A DNA stretch of 6,452 bases, taken from the NCBI GenBank assembly GCA_004299545.1, contig SCRB01000771.1:1-6452 (forward strand), read 5' to 3'. The translations under genes were made by a program, and so were the position numbers. The notes under the pieces were generated by a model. That model had not been told where the DNA came from and made no database searches. It saw nothing but the letters and a program-made list of their open reading frames with translations. Positions 1 through 5,402 of this stretch are shown in pieces; positions within the stretch are counted from its first letter, which is position 1; each line of letters begins with the position of its first letter. Source of the stretch: Rhizobiaceae bacterium (lineage in GTDB: Bacteria > Pseudomonadota > Alphaproteobacteria > Rhizobiales > Rhizobiaceae).

Positions 1-452
1 GGCCTCAGGCTGCCGGCGTCGGCGGTAACGATGCCCACGCGCTGTGCGGGTTTCAACATCCGGGCAAGCATCGGGACGAGCAGCAGAGACGAGGCGAAAA
101 CAGGCACGTCGAGGGCTTCGCAAAGATGCCGCTGGAAAAGAGCAGCGAATCCGCATGACGTCGTAACGGCCCTGCAACCCTGGGCCTGAAGCGCGCGGCC
201 GCCATCCAGCCATGGTTCGATCGCTTGCGTGAATTCGGGGCTGTCCGGATCGGACTGCGCCAGTTCGAAGACCGTGCGGCTGCCCGAGAAGCCCGCTACG
301 ACGTGATGCAGGACCGGGAAGGGAAAAGTGGCGCCGTTGCCGATGGCGCCGGGCGGCCGCGGAAAGTGCCCTTCGATCACCAGAATGCCGATCCGATGGC
401 CATAGATATTATGTCCACCCGCCAGAATCCTGCTTCTGGTGATGTCAGCCAT
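1..452 (-). CDS. Asp/Glu racemase superfamily protein, partial (C-terminus beyond left edge)
   Basis: The visible part is 150 codons from the ATG at 452-450; the C-terminal part is missing. Residues 20-48 read HRIGILVIEGHFPRPPG, then IGN and TFPFPVL, a pattern I recall from proteins annotated as aspartate/glutamate racemase family. Residues 97-102 are TTSCGF, with Cys100 in the place of the first catalytic cysteine of this superfamily; VPVFASSLLLVP (116-127) and RVGIVTAD (138-145) follow. The second catalytic cysteine would lie in the missing half. The superfamily includes Asp, Glu and hydantoin racemases, maleate isomerase and arylmalonate decarboxylase, so neither reaction nor substrate can be fixed here. 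The start lies 3 nt after the stop of the M24 gene, with AAGG at 464-461 eight nt upstream, so the two are almost surely co-transcribed and probably act in one cytoplasmic pathway. The family call is fairly secure; the substrate is unknown. Confidence 0.85.
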   Translation of the reverse strand, partial: MADITRSRILAGGHNIYGHRIGILVIEGHFPRPPGAIGNGATFPFPVLHHVVAGFSGSRTVFELAQSDPDSPEFTQAIEPWLDGGRALQAQGCRAVTTSCGFAALFQRHLCEALDVPVFASSLLLVPMLARMLKPAQRVGIVTADAGSLR

Positions 453-455
453 CGA

Positions 456-1628
456 TCAGGCCTTGTAGGTCAGAGTACGTGGATAGTCCGCGAAAACTTC
501 TGCGCCTGTTTCCCTGACTGCGAAGGACTCCGAGATCACCAGACCATAGTCGTCCATCCAGATGGCGGGAATACAATGGAAGGTCATCCCCGGTTCCAAT
601 ATCGTCGTGTCGCCGCTGCGCAGCGAGGCTGTGAGTTCTCCCCAGGTGGGCGGATAGCCGATACCCACCGGATAACCGATGCGGCTGTCCTTCTCTATGC
701 CGTGCCGCGCCGTCACCTTCTTCCACGCATCGGCAAGTTCGCCGCAGGTCACGCCGGCCTTCACCGTGGCCAGCACGGCCTCCAGCCCTTCGGCGATTAC
801 CTTCGAAACCTCCTTCATCTTCTGGCTGGGTTCCCCCAGATAGACACAGCGTGACAACGGCGAATGATAGCGATGACGGACGCCGCCCATTTCTATGTAG
901 AAGATGTCCCCCTTCTTGAGGGGCGCATCCGTCCACGACAGATGCGGCGCGGCACAATATTCGCTGACCATCGCATTGGGCGGCTTGCAGGGGAAGGTGC
1001 CGCCGAATTCGGGCAAGCCCGCGGTAGTGACGCGGTAAAGCTCGGCCATCACGTCGCATTGGCGCACGCCGGGCTCGGCCGCCTCGAAAGCCGCTTTCTG
1101 GGCGGCCGCGGCGATCTGCCCGGCCTGGCGCATGAAAGTCAGTTCCGCATCGGATTTCACCATCCGGCACCAGTTGACGAGGAGAAAAGCGTCGACGAAC
1201 GTTGCATCGGGCAGATCGTGACGCAGGATCGCATCCCACTTGGCGGTGTAGTAATAATCGTCGGTTTCGACCCCCACGACCCCTTTGGCCCAGCCGCGCC
1301 GTTTCAATTCTTCGGCGACGAACTGCATCGGGTGCCGTTCGGCGGAGGCGACATAATTGTCCGGATAGGGAACGACATTTTCAGGGGCAAGGAATGCAGT
1401 GAATTTCGCCCCGACCGCGTCCATCTTCCGGCCGATCCAGACCGGTTCTTCCTGCGCGAGGCTGACCGCGACCATTTGCGGCGTATAAAACGACCAGCCG
1501 TCATAGCCCGTCAGCCAGAACTGGTTTGCCGGCGAGGCGACAAGCAGGATATCAATGCCCCGTCGGCTCATGACAGCCTTGACGCGGGCGATGCGCGCTA
1601 GAAATTCATCGCGTTCGAAAAGGATCAT
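456..1628 (-). CDS. M24-fold (pita-bread) hydrolase, creatinase/ectoine hydrolase (DoeA)-like
   Basis: A complete 390-residue cytoplasmic protein without a signal peptide. Residues 1-150 form the creatinase N-terminal domain, with TGYDGWSFYTPQ at 40-51 and ERHPM at 97-101. The C-terminal M24 domain begins near VKSDAEL (157-163). It resembles ectoine hydrolase DoeA, as I remember that family, in APHLSW (227-232), RYHSPLSR (253-260), GYPPTWGE (324-331) and GMTFHCIPAIW (347-357). The five usual metal ligands of M24 aminopeptidases appear substituted: IEMGG (245-249) replaces IDLG, SPLSR replaces SDxTR, and the GHGIG and IEPG motifs read PVGIG and CIPAI. A metal-independent amidohydrolase like creatinase or DoeA therefore fits better than an Xaa-Pro peptidase. 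His229 is a candidate active-site residue. The ATG at 1628 has a strong Shine-Dalgarno sequence. The neighbouring racemase-family gene suggests catabolism of a small amide or cyclic amino-acid derivative. The true substrate is not shown. Confidence 0.9.
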   Translation of the reverse strand: MILFERDEFLARIARVKAVMSRRGIDILLVASPANQFWLTGYDGWSFYTPQMVAVSLAQEEPVWIGRKMDAVGAKFTAFLAPENVVPYPDNYVASAERHPMQFVAEELKRRGWAKGVVGVETDDYYYTAKWDAILRHDLPDATFVDAFLLVNWCRMVKSDAELTFMRQAGQIAAAAQKAAFEAAEPGVRQCDVMAELYRVTTAGLPEFGGTFPCKPPNAMVSEYCAAPHLSWTDAPLKKGDIFYIEMGGVRHRYHSPLSRCVYLGEPSQKMKEVSKVIAEGLEAVLATVKAGVTCGELADAWKKVTARHGIEKDSRIGYPVGIGYPPTWGELTASLRSGDTTILEPGMTFHCIPAIWMDDYGLVISESFAVRETGAEVFADYPRTLTYKA

Positions 1629-1636
1629 CGAACCGT

Positions 1637-1646
1637 CCTCCTCCCT
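1637..1646 (-). promoter_or_regulatory. Strong Shine-Dalgarno of the M24 gene
   Basis: On the minus strand this reads AGGGAGGAGG, ending 8 nt before the ATG at 1628-1626. It is the best ribosome-binding site in the window with livF's, and it fixes the start of the 390-residue reading. Confidence 0.85.
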
Positions 1647-1691
1647 GGAGAGTTCCGTATCCCTGTCGAGGATGACGACGGTCAGGCTATG

Positions 1692-1703
1692 TGTCTAATG
1701 ACA
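1692..1703. promoter_or_regulatory. Candidate operator or promoter region of the M24/racemase unit
   Basis: The 12-bp dyad TGTC-TAAT-GACA lies 64 nt upstream of the M24 start codon, in a locally AT-rich patch (about 1690-1725). ATGTGT is also repeated directly at 1689-1694 and 1703-1708. On the minus strand TTGCCA (1715-1710) resembles a -35 element, but I find no good -10 at the right spacing; TATATT (1720-1715) could itself be a -10. A regulator site near the promoter is plausible from position and symmetry. The short 4-bp arms could also be chance. Confidence 0.3.
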
Positions 1704-1838
1704 TGTGTATGGCAAATATATAACCAGAAGCTTATGACCTGAGAGGAAAGGGCACCGGTTTCGACTTCTCGGCGCAGCCATGTTGACCGCCGTCGAGCAT
1801 TTTCGGGGGGCGACGTGTCGTTTACCCGGCTTGCCCGA

Positions 1839-1861
1839 CGAAACGTCCGATGGACGTTTCG
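1839..1861. repeat. Perfect 10-bp inverted repeat (hairpin) in the GST-M24 intergenic space
   Basis: CGAAACGTCC (1839-1848), the loop GAT (1849-1851) and GGACGTTTCG (1852-1861) form an uninterrupted 10-bp stem with a 3-nt loop. A short outer CGA/TCG pairing (1836-1838 with 1866-1868) is possible across a 4-nt bulge. It lies about 70 nt past the GST stop and about 210 nt before the M24 start, in transcription order. There is no U-tract after it, so it could be a Rho-linked 3' end or RNA-stabilising hairpin of the GST transcript, or a protein-binding dyad. Confidence 0.7.
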
Positions 1862-1930
1862 CGAGTCGAATGCCCGAGGGAGCCGCGCAGGGGCCGCGCC
1901 GGCCTCAAAATATCCAGCGCGCCTGCCGGC

Positions 1931-2524
1931 TCAGCTTGCCAGTCCCTCTTCCTGCATGGCGCGCCTGACGCCGGCGCGTGCGGCGACACGGTCGAAATAG
2001 GCGGCAAGCTTTGGCCCGAATTCGACGCCAGTCGCCTTCGCCCAGCGCAGCATGGTGAACAGATAGCCATCGGCAATGGTGAAGGCGGAACCGGTCAGAT
2101 AATCACCACCGAGCTGGCCCTCGACATAACTGAACTGTTTCCCGAGATTGGCGCGGAAGACCTGCTTGGCGTCGTCCGACAGCGCCTTGTTGAAGAGCGG
2201 TGAAAAACCCTTGTGCAACTCGGTTGCGATGTAGTTCAGCCATTCCTGCAGGCGAAGACGCTCGGGCGAAGCAGGCTTCGGCGCCAGCTTGCCGGTCTTG
2301 TCGGCGACATAGCCCAGGATCACGGCATTTTCAGTGAGCCTTTCCCCGTTGCCCATTTCGAGAACAGGAACCTTGCCTTTCGGCGCCACCGTGGTGAAGT
2401 CGGTCCCGTCGTCGGTCTTCTTCTTTTGCAGGTCCACCTTGTCCAGCGAATAGGTCTCGCCCGCTTCGGCAAGCGCAATATGGGTGGCGAGCGAGCAGGC
2501 GCCGGGTGCGTAATAAAGCTTCAT
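1931..2524 (-). CDS. gst: Beta-class glutathione S-transferase
   Basis: A 197-residue cytoplasmic enzyme, expected to bind glutathione and conjugate it to, or reduce, electrophilic compounds; beta-class members are usually about 200 residues. The N-terminal thioredoxin-fold domain starts MKLYYAPGACSL, with Cys10 at the place of the beta-class catalytic cysteine. KGKVPVL (49-55) carries the cis-proline (Pro53), and LTENAV (63-68) matches the glutathione-contacting turn, with Asn where Ser is common. The all-helical C-terminal domain has His104 (TELHKGFSP), likely equivalent to the conserved beta-class His106, and the FTIAD N-capping box (148-152). The frame is open 21 codons further upstream. 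I chose the ATG at 2524-2522 because the family begins there and GAGGAG lies 9 nt before it; the ATG at 2530 has only a 3-nt gap. It is divergent from an HxlR-type regulator, which probably controls it. The substrate is unknown. Confidence 0.93.
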   Translation of the reverse strand: MKLYYAPGACSLATHIALAEAGETYSLDKVDLQKKKTDDGTDFTTVAPKGKVPVLEMGNGERLTENAVILGYVADKTGKLAPKPASPERLRLQEWLNYIATELHKGFSPLFNKALSDDAKQVFRANLGKQFSYVEGQLGGDYLTGSAFTIADGYLFTMLRWAKATGVEFGPKLAAYFDRVAARAGVRRAMQEEGLAS

Positions 2525-2533
2525 AGTCATGAA

Positions 2534-2539
2534 CTCCTC
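2534..2539 (-). promoter_or_regulatory. Ribosome-binding site deciding the GST start
   Basis: Minus-strand GAGGAG lies 3 nt from the ATG at 2530-2528 and 9 nt from the in-frame ATG at 2524-2522. Only the second spacing is normal, which supports a protein beginning MKLYY. Confidence 0.75.
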
Positions 2540-2545
2540 GAAATC

Positions 2546-2573
2546 AACGCTGGCGGGAGCCAGCCACAGCGTT
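2546..2573. repeat. Overlapping alternative hairpins in the GST leader
   Basis: Two perfect inverted repeats share bases. AACGCTG (2546-2552) pairs with CAGCGTT (2567-2573). GCTGGC (2549-2554) pairs with GCCAGC (2559-2564) around a GGGA loop. They cannot form fully together. If transcription of the GST gene starts upstream of 2573, the structure sits 6 to 9 nt before its Shine-Dalgarno sequence in the mRNA. It could set mRNA stability or translation, or be a DNA site; no function is shown. Confidence 0.55.
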
Positions 2574-2600
2574 CGTAGCGCAATCACTTCTTAAATGGAA

Positions 2601-2638
2601 GTAGCATGTTATTTAATAGCTATTCAAATTTCCGCTAC
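2601..2638. promoter_or_regulatory. Nested dyad: candidate HxlR operator in the divergent GST/HxlR promoter region
   Basis: The perfect 10-bp palindrome AATAGCTATT (2615-2624) is flanked by TT/AA (2612-2613 and 2626-2627) and by outer arms GTAGC (2601-2605) and GCTAC (2634-2638). All share one centre at 2619.5, giving 12 matching pairs out of 19 in a 38-bp site. It is the most AT-rich stretch between the divergent genes, where both promoters should lie. The outer right arm directly abuts GGAGG of the regulator's ribosome-binding site. HxlR-family dimers usually bind inverted repeats near their own and neighbouring promoters, so autoregulation plus GST control is the natural inference. Confidence 0.55.
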
Positions 2639-2643
2639 GGAGG
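2639..2643 (+). promoter_or_regulatory. Unusually distant Shine-Dalgarno of the HxlR gene
   Basis: GGAGG is followed by 14 nt before the ATG at 2658, longer than the usual 5 to 9. No in-frame ATG, GTG or TTG lies in between; an in-frame ATT at 2649 has ideal spacing but would be a very rare start. The motif touches the outer arm of the dyad, so operator occupancy could affect this region. Confidence 0.45.
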
Positions 2644-2657
2644 TCCATATTGCCGCC

Positions 2658-2984
2658 ATGAATCGCGTCCCGCCGCATTCCGAACATTTGTGTCGCTATT
2701 TCCAGGCGGCGATGGACATTCTCGCCCGGCCGTGGAACGGACTCATCATCGCAGCGCTTCACGCCCATGGCGAGTTGCGCTTCAGCGAGATCGGCGGCCT
2801 TATCGGCGTTGCCGACCGGATGCTTTCGGAAAGGCTGAAGGAACTTGAGGCCAGGGGTCTTCTGGAGCGGATCGTGGACGGGGGCCCGCCTGTCCGTGTC
2901 TCCTACCGGCTGACCGAGGTCGGCAAGGGCTTCGACGAAGCGCAAAAAGGGCTGTCGAAATGGGGCCGCGAGCTCGTCGAGTAA
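2658..2984 (+). CDS. HxlR-family winged-helix transcriptional regulator
   Basis: A 108-residue DNA-binding protein, the usual length for the family. A single cysteine, Cys12 (EHLCRYF), is in the N-terminal position that is conserved and redox- or electrophile-sensing in studied members such as HypR and YodB. Residues 17-34 (AAMDILARPWNGLIIAAL) match the family's opening helix, where GGKW is more common than the ARPWN here. The recognition-helix region is RMLSERLKELEARGLLER (54-71), followed by a wing and YRLTEVGK (83-90). The frame is open 21 codons further upstream, but family length and the GGAGG at 2639-2643 favour the ATG at 2658. The 14-nt spacing is long for a ribosome-binding site. It is divergent from the GST gene and probably represses or activates it from the dyad between them, sensing an electrophile or oxidant. 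The inducer is unknown. Confidence 0.9.
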   Translation: MNRVPPHSEHLCRYFQAAMDILARPWNGLIIAALHAHGELRFSEIGGLIGVADRMLSERLKELEARGLLERIVDGGPPVRVSYRLTEVGKGFDEAQKGLSKWGRELVE

Positions 2985-3062
2985 CGGTGCGGTGGCGGGA
3001 CTGTATCTATGTGCTCGACCACGTCGCCGAAGAGCAGAGCCCGGCCCACAGCGAATTGCGGA

Positions 3063-3076
3063 CTGCCGCGGGGCAG
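3063..3076. terminator. Weak candidate hairpin between convergent HxlR and livM ends
   Basis: CTGCC (3063-3067), the loop GCGG and GGCAG (3072-3076) form a 5-bp GC stem in the 99-nt gap between the two convergent genes. On the plus strand TTTTT comes only 10 nt later (3087-3091), and on the minus strand there is no T-run. It may help end one or both transcripts but is not a canonical intrinsic terminator. I see nothing else in this gap. Confidence 0.25.
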
Positions 3077-3083
3077 CGGATCG

Positions 3084-4391
3084 TCATTTTTCCGGAATGA
3101 GGCCCCTGGGACTGAAACGCAGCACCAGCAGAAGGACCAGGCCTATGATGGGCAAGCGCATCTGGACCGCCGAATCGATCAAATGGTGTTTGAGCGGCCC
3201 TGCGTGGAGCGGTGCCGTGATCCATCCGATCAATGACGGGCCGATGCTTTCCGCCTCGTCCCATAGCAACATCACGATGAGTGCGCCAACAATTGCCCCC
3301 CAATTGTTGCCGGACCCACCCAGTATCACCATCGCCCAGATGATGAAGGTATAGCGCAACGGGTCGTTGTAACTCGCTGGCGACAAGAGACCGTGCAGCG
3401 TCACATAAAGCGCTCCCGCAACGCCGATAACGGCGGAGCCGATGACAAACACCTGCAGATGGCGACGTTGGACGTCTTTTCCCATCGCGGCGGCAGCCAC
3501 CTCATTGTCGCGAATCGCACGCATCATTCTGCCCCACGGCGATTTCAATGAAAGTTCGGCAAGCAGGAGCAATACGAGGAGAACGATGCCGGAAAGGCTC
3601 GCAAAGCAAAGTCCTACGAACACCGTCGAAGCGGTGCGGATGTCCATTCCGACAGCCTGAGCCAGGGAAATGAACCAATGTTGTTGTTGGAGCGCGACTT
3701 CCCGGGGTACTGGCCATCGCCCGATATCGATGATGTTCTTCACGCCCCGGTCGAGCCAATCCTCGTTCATCAGGATTGCGACGATGATCTGGCCGATACC
3801 CAGGGTGGCGATGGCAAGGTAGTCCGAACGCAGACCCAGCGCCGTCTTGGCGACGATCCATGCGGCCGCTGCAGCGAAAACGCCGGCAACCGGCCATGAC
3901 AGGAGGACCGGGAGTCCGATGCCGCCAATATTGCCGGTTGCGGCAGGGGTAAGCGCCTCGACCGCCTCGACTGCCGGGTCGTAGATGAAGCGGAAAAGGA
4001 GGAAACCGGCAACCATCACGACGAGCATGGCCAGTTTGCGGGAGGCTCCCGGCTTCATGCGCCGGTGGATTCGGGTCGAGACCAGGATCACCGCGGCACC
4101 AACAACAAGCGCGAAGAAGATACGCGGCGTGCCGGCTGCCCATGCGGCGGAATCGAATGGCTTGGAGATCAGCGCGACCGCAAGGCCGCCGAGCGCGAAG
4201 AAGCCCACGACGCCGATATTGAACAGTCCCGCATAGCCCCATTGCATATTCACGCCGAGCGCCATGATCGCGACGATCAGGCCGTCATTGAGGATCGTCA
4301 CGGCGAGCGGCCAGCTCTGGAGGAAGCCGACGACGAGATAGAGCGCGGCAACGCCTGCGAAGAGAAGGACGGAGCGAAGCGTCGGACTCAT
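3084..4391 (-). CDS. livM: Branched-chain amino acid-type ABC transporter permease LivM
   Basis: A 435-residue inner-membrane protein of the BPD_transp_2 (LivH/LivM) fold, close to the length of E. coli LivM. It pairs with LivH to form the channel of a HAAT-family importer. Hydrophobic segments are visible near 7-24, 30-47, 58-75, 90-105, 119-136, 158-181, 191-208, 255-280, 313-332, 348-376 and 413-425. Family signatures include ALGVNMQWGYAGLFNIG (44-60), the RSDYLAIATLGIGQI region (188-202), an EAA-like coupling loop at SPWGRMMRAIRDNE (284-297) that should touch the ATPases, and LGGSGNNWGAIVGA (357-370). The ATG at 4391-4389 overlaps the livH stop (ATGA), with AAGGG 9 nt upstream. The frame stays open further upstream inside livH, but family similarity starts at this Met. 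It is the last gene of the operon. The substrate cannot be read from the sequence. Confidence 0.94.
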   Translation of the reverse strand: MSPTLRSVLLFAGVAALYLVVGFLQSWPLAVTILNDGLIVAIMALGVNMQWGYAGLFNIGVVGFFALGGLAVALISKPFDSAAWAAGTPRIFFALVVGAAVILVSTRIHRRMKPGASRKLAMLVVMVAGFLLFRFIYDPAVEAVEALTPAATGNIGGIGLPVLLSWPVAGVFAAAAAWIVAKTALGLRSDYLAIATLGIGQIIVAILMNEDWLDRGVKNIIDIGRWPVPREVALQQQHWFISLAQAVGMDIRTASTVFVGLCFASLSGIVLLVLLLLAELSLKSPWGRMMRAIRDNEVAAAAMGKDVQRRHLQVFVIGSAVIGVAGALYVTLHGLLSPASYNDPLRYTFIIWAMVILGGSGNNWGAIVGALIVMLLWDEAESIGPSLIGWITAPLHAGPLKHHLIDSAVQMRLPIIGLVLLLVLRFSPRGLIPEK

Positions 4392-5398
4392 ACCGATTTT
4401 CCCTTGAACAGACCGGTCGGCCTGAACAGAAGGACGATAACCAGGATCGCGAAGGAGACCGCGAACTTGTATTCGGTCGACAGGAGTTGCACGAGCCCGT
4501 GTGGCATCAGGCTCGCTGGCAGGATATAGGCGAGCACCTTTCTCCACGCATAGGTAAAACCGACCTCCGAAAAGGCGACGACGAAGCCGCCGGCGATCGC
4601 TCCCAAAGGGTTCCCGAGCCCTCCGACCACCGCTGAAGCGAAGATCGGCAGCAGGAGCTGGAAGTAGGTGAACGGCGAGAAGGATTTGTCGAGGCCGTAG
4701 AGGACGCCTGCGATGGTCGCAAGAGCCGCCACGATCAGCCACGTCACCGCTACCACCCTCTCGGGATTGATGCCCGAAAGGAGTGCCAGATCTTCGTTGT
4801 CGGAGAAGGCACGCATCGATTTACCGGTACGCGTATGGTTCAGGTACCAAAAGAGGAGCACAACCACGATGATGGCGGTGACGATGGTGATGACGCTCGA
4901 CGTGCGCAGAGCCAGCCCTTCGCTGAGACCGGTCATCTTGCGAAACTCGAGCGCATTGATGATGAAGCGCCGGCCGTCCGCGAAATTCTGGTCCCGCACG
5001 CCGATGATGAAGCGCGTCACGCCGTTCATGATGAACATGACGCCCATCGACACGATAACCAGGATCACCGGCGCCGCCTTCTTCCTTCGATAGAAGCGAT
5101 AGACGGCGCGATCGGTGAACAGCAGGAGTGCCGCAGTGGCGAGGATACCGAACGGCAGCGCCAGAAGCGCCGTAGGCAGCGGGCCTAGGCTGACGCCCAA
5201 CGATTGGAACCACCAGGTGAACAGGATGGTGATCGTGGTGCCAAAAGCCATGGTGTCGCCATGGGCGAAGTTCGAGAAGCGCAGAATACCGTAGATCAGC
5301 GTGACGCCAAGCGCCCCCAGCGCGAGCTGGGAACCGTAGGAGGTCGCCGGAATGATCACGTAGTTCAGGAGCGCCACGAGAGCATTGAGAAAGTCCAT
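4388..5398 (-). CDS. livH: Branched-chain amino acid-type ABC transporter permease LivH
   Basis: A 336-residue inner-membrane permease, the partner of LivM; E. coli LivH is about 308 residues. Hydrophobic spans are evident near 24-39, 52-68, 74-94, 109-125, 169-186, 216-235, 247-275 and 312-326. Hallmarks are LRFSNFAHGDTMAFG (39-53), the conserved N-terminal LivH motif; the cytoplasmic coupling loop TRTGKSMRAFSDNEDLALL (189-207); and VVGGLGNPLGAIAGG (257-271). The stretch RDQNFADGRRF (135-145) and the region after it form a polar, probably periplasmic insert. The ATG at 5398-5396 is preceded by AGGGGGA at 5412-5406 (7-nt gap). That site lies inside the last codons of livF, so translation of the two is probably coupled. 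Its stop overlaps the livM start by 4 nt (ATGA). Co-transcription with livG, livF and livM is near certain. Confidence 0.95.
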   Translation of the reverse strand: MDFLNALVALLNYVIIPATSYGSQLALGALGVTLIYGILRFSNFAHGDTMAFGTTITILFTWWFQSLGVSLGPLPTALLALPFGILATAALLLFTDRAVYRFYRRKKAAPVILVIVSMGVMFIMNGVTRFIIGVRDQNFADGRRFIINALEFRKMTGLSEGLALRTSSVITIVTAIIVVVLLFWYLNHTRTGKSMRAFSDNEDLALLSGINPERVVAVTWLIVAALATIAGVLYGLDKSFSPFTYFQLLLPIFASAVVGGLGNPLGAIAGGFVVAFSEVGFTYAWRKVLAYILPASLMPHGLVQLLSTEYKFAVSFAILVIVLLFRPTGLFKGKSV

Positions 5399-5402
5399 AT
5401 TC

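Larger units (their letters stand above)
1629..1930. other. 302-nt gene-free region between GST and M24 genes
   Basis: No convincing gene is present. Short open frames here have no ribosome-binding site or recognisable family. The region holds the leader and probable promoter of the M24 gene at its left side (1637-1725). A perfect inverted repeat at 1839-1861 and a very GC-rich stretch with GCCGCGC repeated (about 1880-1912) lie nearer the GST stop. Neither is followed by a T-run on either strand, so I cannot name a classical terminator for the GST gene. Confidence 0.6.

Noticed and set aside
225..854. 209-codon open frame on the plus strand
   Set aside because: It lies antisense to the racemase-family and M24 genes, resembles no family, and has the composition of a GC-rich shadow frame.
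445..1239. 264-codon open frame on the minus strand
   Set aside because: Same strand but a different frame from the M24 gene; Arg-rich, low-complexity translation without family similarity.
864..1601. 245-codon open frame on the plus strand, antisense to the M24 gene
   Set aside because: Fully covered by a clear M24-fold gene with motifs and a strong ribosome-binding site; the antisense translation has no recognisable domain.
1780..1968. Small plus-strand open frames in the GST-M24 gap
   Set aside because: No ribosome-binding site, no family signal, and they run into the GST gene antisense.
2595..2657. Upstream ATG at 2595 as the HxlR start
   Set aside because: No ribosome-binding site before it; it would put the dyad and GGAGG inside the coding sequence and add 21 residues not typical of the family.
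3502..4242. 246-codon minus-strand frame within livM
   Set aside because: Out-of-frame shadow of a well-supported permease gene.
4392..4742. 117-codon N-terminal extension of the livM frame
   Set aside because: It overlaps livH out of frame and has no membrane or family features; LivM similarity starts at the Met at 4391, which has a ribosome-binding site and an ATGA overlap.
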